A stretch of 9,413 nucleotides of DNA from Deltaproteobacteria bacterium (lineage in GTDB: Bacteria > Desulfobacterota_B > Binatia > Bin18), in contig JAAXHF010000701.1 in assembly GCA_012271025.1 (NCBI GenBank), forward strand, positions 1 to 9,413, in the 5' to 3' direction. A program made the position numbers and the translations under genes. Numbering within the stretch: the first letter of the stretch is position 1; each line of letters opens with the position of its first letter. Below are positions 7,052 to 9,413 of this stretch, one piece after another. The notes under the pieces were generated by a model. It worked only from the letters and a program-made list of their open reading frames with translations, made no database searches and had not been told where the DNA came from.

Positions 7052-7751
7052 ACGCCCACCTGTTTGCCGTCCCGCGCAAGACCGCCACCGCCAGGTTGAC
7101 CGCCAGGGCCAGCGTGATCAGGATGAGTCCGAGGGCCAGGGCCAGGGGCAGATCGCCCTTCGAGGTTTCCAGGGCGATGGCCGTGGTCATCACCCGGGTC
7201 ACGTGTCTGATGTTGCCGCCGACGATGATCACCGCCCCGACCTCGGCGATGGCGCGGCCGAAACCGGCCAGGGCAACCGTCAGCAGGCTGTAGCGCGCGT
7301 CCCACAGCAGAACCCGGATCGCGGTCAGGGCCGGGACACACAGCGAGACGAACTGCTCGGCATACTCGGTGTGGAGGTCTTCAAGCGCCTGCCGCGTCAG
7401 AGCCGCCACCAGCGGAGTAACCAGCACGGTTTGCGCAATAATCATCGCCGTTGGCGAGTACAGCAGACGCAGCCAACCGAAGGGTCCGGCGTGTGACAGC
7501 AGCAGATACACACACAGACCCACGACGACCGGCGGCAGCCCCATCAGGGCGTTCAGCAGCACGACGGCAGCGCCGCGACCCGGGAAGCGACCGGTGGCCA
7601 GACCGGCCCCAATCGGCAGACCCAGCCCGCACGCGATCAGGACGGCCGTCAGACTGACCTGGAGGGACAAGCCGGCAATTTCAAGCAGCATCGGGTCGGC
7701 CCCGGCAATCAGTCCCCAAGCCAGGCGAAACGCGTGTCCAAAATCGTGCAT
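7044..7751 (-). CDS. tupB: Tungstate ABC transporter permease
   Basis: The inner-membrane permease has 235 residues from ATG 7751. About five hydrophobic segments are seen, for example LQVSLTAVLIACGLGLPIGA, VVLLNALMGLPPVVVGLCVY, AMIIAQTVLVTPLVAAL and LALALGLILITLALAVNLAV. The EAA coupling loop reads GFGRAIAEVGAVIIVGGNI, very close to the GFGRAxxEVGAVxxVGGNI seen in TupB permeases. The open frame continues to ATG 7847, which has a good GAGGGGG ribosome binding site, but I prefer 7751. The 32 extra codons have only 13 G/C at third positions, unlike the GC-rich body of the gene, and the family normally begins close to MxDFGxAFRLxxxL. No clear ribosome binding site precedes 7751, so the start is uncertain. 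It is first in the operon and overlaps tupC by 8 nt. Confidence 0.88.
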   Translation of the reverse strand: MHDFGHAFRLAWGLIAGADPMLLEIAGLSLQVSLTAVLIACGLGLPIGAGLATGRFPGRGAAVVLLNALMGLPPVVVGLCVYLLLSHAGPFGWLRLLYSPTAMIIAQTVLVTPLVAALTRQALEDLHTEYAEQFVSLCVPALTAIRVLLWDARYSLLTVALAGFGRAIAEVGAVIIVGGNIRHVTRVMTTAIALETSKGDLPLALALGLILITLALAVNLAVAVLRGTANRWAYG

Positions 7752-7830
7752 GGTGAGAGCAATGGCACCGAGTATTCGCGCCTCAGAGGGTGTGAAAACA
7801 AAAGCATAACGAAGAAGCTCAGCACAGGGT

Positions 7831-7858
7831 AGTATGCCGGGTGGCATTTCCCCCTCAA
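7831..7858 (-). promoter_or_regulatory. Weak candidate promoter of the tup operon
   Basis: On the minus strand TTGAGG (7858-7853) and CATACT (7836-7831) are each 4/6 matches to the sigma70 hexamers, with a 16-nt spacer. Transcription would start near 7824, leaving a leader of roughly 70 nt before ATG 7751. The TTGAGG overlaps the GAGGGGG that would otherwise serve ATG 7847, so only one of the two readings can be right. Confidence 0.25.
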
Positions 7859-7880
7859 GCCCGTTCGCCTGGGATTGAAC

Positions 7881-7934
7881 TCTCTCGTCTTGGAATATCT
7901 CGCCCCCTGCGTGGGCGCCGTTTCACTCGAGAGA
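7881..7934. repeat. Nested inverted repeat between the tup operon and the small-protein genes
   Basis: An outer 7-bp stem TCTCTCG (7881-7887) pairs with CGAGAGA (7928-7934). It encloses an inner hairpin CGCCC (7901-7905) / GGGCG (7913-7917) with a 7-nt loop, and asymmetric internal stretches of 13 nt (7888-7900) and 10 nt (7918-7927). Read as RNA toward tupB it would be a stem with an internal loop and a capping hairpin. No U-tract follows on either strand, so it is a poor terminator. It could be an operator region or a structured leader. I could not match it to the molybdenum-cofactor riboswitch from memory. Confidence 0.35.
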
Positions 7935-7975
7935 TCGGGGGACTCAGCTTGACCCTGGGAACGGATTAGGGTGCA

Positions 7976-8203
7976 ATGAACGCAGCGGCATTTTGCCGGA
8001 CGAGACTCACGGTGTTGGACAGGAAACAGAGAGAAAATCTGGCCAAAATTCTCATCAATCTGGGTTCGGCAGGATTCATCGGTCTGGTTGTTGGTCGTCT
8101 TGTTTCTCCCGCAACAGTGTCTCTTACGGATATGCTGCTGGGTCTCGTCTTTTCTGGAGTCTGTTTTGTCACTGTGCTGCTCATCGAAAGAGAGGAAAAA
8201 TGA
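7976..8203 (+). CDS. Small two-helix membrane protein, first of a coupled pair
   Basis: The open frame has 75 codons from ATG 7976, preceded by AGGG (7968-7971). After a charged segment DRKQRENLAK (15-24) come two hydrophobic segments, about 25-43 (ILINLGSAGFIGLVVGRLV) and 52-70 (DMLLGLVFSGVCFVTVLLI), ending in the charged EREEK. The predicted topology is both ends in the cytoplasm. The plan (charged N-terminus with xxNLAK, two helices, short charged tail) recalls DUF6722-like small proteins, but I cannot confirm membership. Base composition is lower in GC than the flanking genes, roughly 50% against about two thirds, a possible sign of transfer. An internal GTG (8012) or TTG (8015) could be the true start, since the recognisable part begins only at residue 15. 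The stop overlaps the next gene in ATGA. The function is unknown. Confidence 0.6.
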   Translation: MNAAAFCRTRLTVLDRKQRENLAKILINLGSAGFIGLVVGRLVSPATVSLTDMLLGLVFSGVCFVTVLLIEREEK

Positions 8204-8301
8204 CTGCTCTCGGTTGGGTGTTTCTCGTGGGGAGCGTGTTGATTTTGTCGCTTGGCCTGTACGTCTACTACCAGGACAAGAAAAAGGCGAGACAAGGCTA
8301 G
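8200..8301 (+). CDS. 33-residue single-helix membrane peptide, second of a coupled pair
   Basis: ATG 8200 overlaps the TGA of the preceding gene (ATGA, 8200-8203), and GAGG (8192-8195) stands 4 nt upstream as ribosome binding site. The 33-residue product begins MTALGWVF, has one hydrophobic helix at about 4-24, and ends in a strongly basic tail (QDKKKARQG), so the tail should face the cytoplasm. Such overlap points to translational coupling with the 75-codon gene and probably to a joint role in the membrane. A LGWxF start followed by a single helix and a basic tail occurs in other small unannotated bacterial peptides as I recall, but I can name no family with confidence. Nothing shows an enzymatic role. 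Possibilities include a small membrane-protein subunit, a regulatory peptide or a type I-like toxic peptide. Confidence 0.5.
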   Translation: MTALGWVFLVGSVLILSLGLYVYYQDKKKARQG

Positions 8302-8306
8302 GGGGG

Positions 8307-8327
8307 GGCCAGCCCGTCGGACTGGCC
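8307..8327 (+). terminator. GC hairpin after the small-protein pair, possible terminator
   Basis: GGCCAG (8307-8312) and CTGGCC (8322-8327) form a 6-bp stem around a 9-nt loop that can add two more G-C pairs. It starts 6 nt after the stop of the 33-residue gene, within a run of eight G (8301-8308). The sequence after it is pyrimidine-rich but lacks a true T-run, so intrinsic termination is doubtful. It may also serve the convergent formate dehydrogenase gene. Confidence 0.25.
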
Positions 8328-8428
8328 TGGACCGTCTTCCCGTCCTTGCCTCTTCCCTCACACGAGTCTTCTTCCCCGGCTCGACCCGAGGCGCTCATCC
8401 CACGCAATGCGAACGGCTGCCCCGTAGC

Positions 8429-9413
8429 CTAGGCCTCGACGCCTCTGGCCACCTCGACCTGCACCGCGCAGTACTTGAACTCGGGGATCTTGCCGTAGGG
8501 GTCGAGGGCTTCGTTGGTCAGCAGGTTGGCCGCCGCCTCCTGATAGCAGAACGGAATGAAAATCTCTTCCCGCTGCATGCTGCTGTCGGCCCGGGCATAG
8601 GCGATCAGCTCGCCGCGGCGGGAGACGACTCTGAGCAGGTCGCCCTCCGTGCCGCCGATGCCTGCCAGGTCCTCGGGATGAATATTGATGACCGGCTCAG
8701 GTTCTATCGCGTCCAACACCCGCGAGCGGCGGGTCATGGCGCCGGTATGCCAGTGTTCGAGCTGCCGGCCGGTGATCAAGACATAGGGGAAGTCCTTGTC
8801 CGGCAGCTCGTCGGCGCTGATCAGCCGGGCCGGCACAAAGCGGCCCCGGCCGCTGGCGGTGGGAAAATCGTCCTGGAAAACGACCGGCTGGCCCGGGTCG
8901 TCCTCGCTGGTGCAGGGGTAGGTGACCGAGCTGGCGCGCTCCAGACGCTGCCAGCTGATCCCGCCGATGCTGGCCATGGCCTGGCGCATCTCGACAAACA
9001 CGCTCTCGACATCGGTGTAGTGCCAGTCCAGACCCAGCCGCCGGGCGATGTCCTGCATGATGTCCAGATCCTGGCGGGCCTTGCCCGGCGGGTCGAGCGC
9101 CCGCCGACCCAGCTGCACCCGACGGTCGGTATTGGTGAACGTGCCGGTTTTCTCGGGAAAGGCCGAGGCCGGCAGCACCACGTCGGCAAAAAAGGCGGTT
9201 TCGGTCAGAAACAGGTCTTGCACCACCAGATGATCCAGCCCGGCCAGGGCTTGGCGGGCGTGGTGCAGATTGGGGTCGGACATGGCCGGGTTTTCGCCCA
9301 GGATATACATGCCTTTGATGTTTTCGGCATAAATCTGGTCGATGATCTCTGTGACGGTCAGGCCCTTCTCGTTCGAGAAATCGTCTGATCCCCAAACCTC
9401 GGTAAACTGCGCC
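8429..9413 (-). CDS. fdhA: Formate dehydrogenase alpha subunit, molybdopterin oxidoreductase (partial, N-terminus off window)
   Basis: The frame is open from the right edge to TAG 8429, giving the last 327 residues. It contains IKGMYILGENPAMSDPN, DHLVVQDLFLTETAFFADVVLP and EKTGTFTNTDRRVQLG, all typical of the third domain of formate dehydrogenase alpha subunits. Then comes the C-terminal molybdopterin-dinucleotide domain with ITGRQLEHWHTGAMTRRS, VINIHPEDLA and EAAANLLTNEALDPYGKIPEFK. The enzyme oxidises formate to CO2 (or the reverse) at a Mo or W centre held by two pterin guanine dinucleotides. The catalytic Cys or Sec, the [4Fe-4S] site and any N-terminal iron-sulfur extension lie outside the window, so NAD-linked, hydrogenlyase-linked and respiratory forms cannot be separated. 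The inner Met at 9310 is not the start, because family sequence continues upstream of it. The nearby tungstate importer suggests a W-containing enzyme. Confidence 0.9.
   Translation of the reverse strand, partial: AQFTEVWGSDDFSNEKGLTVTEIIDQIYAENIKGMYILGENPAMSDPNLHHARQALAGLDHLVVQDLFLTETAFFADVVLPASAFPEKTGTFTNTDRRVQLGRRALDPPGKARQDLDIMQDIARRLGLDWHYTDVESVFVEMRQAMASIGGISWQRLERASSVTYPCTSEDDPGQPVVFQDDFPTASGRGRFVPARLISADELPDKDFPYVLITGRQLEHWHTGAMTRRSRVLDAIEPEPVINIHPEDLAGIGGTEGDLLRVVSRRGELIAYARADSSMQREEIFIPFCYQEAAANLLTNEALDPYGKIPEFKYCAVQVEVARGVEA

Noticed and set aside
7881..7934. Molybdenum-cofactor riboswitch before tupB
   Set aside because: The known motif is considerably longer with several conserved helices. 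I could match only a simple nested stem, so I list it as an inverted repeat.
8252..9388. A 378-codon plus-strand open frame over the formate dehydrogenase gene
   Set aside because: It is antisense to a conserved molybdopterin domain and would start inside the 33-residue gene in another frame.

Overview
The window is GC-rich bacterial chromosomal DNA (GC bias is strongest at third codon positions) with no rRNA, tRNA, insertion sequence or CRISPR array. An F420-type luciferase-like oxidoreductase, a GMC flavoenzyme, a tungstate-type ABC importer and a formate dehydrogenase suggest a free-living, metabolically versatile organism. An uncultured deltaproteobacterial, Binatia or Tectomicrobia-like lineage is my guess; the sequence alone does not settle the taxonomy.

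Layout, left to right. (1) 1-572, minus: N-terminal part of an LLM-class F420-dependent oxidoreductase, running off the left edge. (2) 718-1146, plus: a Phd/YefM-type antitoxin domain with no toxin beside it and an unusual acidic linker plus basic tail. (3) 1176-1805, minus: a cytidylate kinase-like P-loop protein. (4) 1991-3481, plus: glycerol kinase GlpK. Its short divergent promoter region holds a perfect 16-bp palindrome. (5) 3504-5159, minus: a GMC-family FAD oxidoreductase. Its leader has a good sigma70-type promoter and three copies of a 12-nt box that can form two mutually exclusive stems just before the ribosome binding site. (6) 7751-5347, minus: a compact tungstate importer operon in the order permease (tupB), ATPase (tupC), binding protein (tupA). 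(7) 7976-8301, plus: two overlapping tiny membrane-protein genes of lower GC. (8) 8429-9413, minus: the C-terminal third or so of a molybdopterin formate dehydrogenase alpha subunit, running off the right edge.

The clearest functional link is between regions 6 and 8. Formate dehydrogenases of this family carry Mo or W bound to bis-molybdopterin guanine dinucleotide, so a TupABC importer next door would supply the metal. GlpK and the GMC enzyme converge with only 22 nt between them, but nothing shows that they share a pathway.

The most interesting unexplained elements are the three-box leader of the GMC gene, the coupled pair of small membrane proteins, and the orphan antitoxin-like protein with a histone-like tail. 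No gene-free stretch exceeds 300 nt. The longest is 7752-7975, which holds a nested inverted repeat and weak promoter-like sequences.
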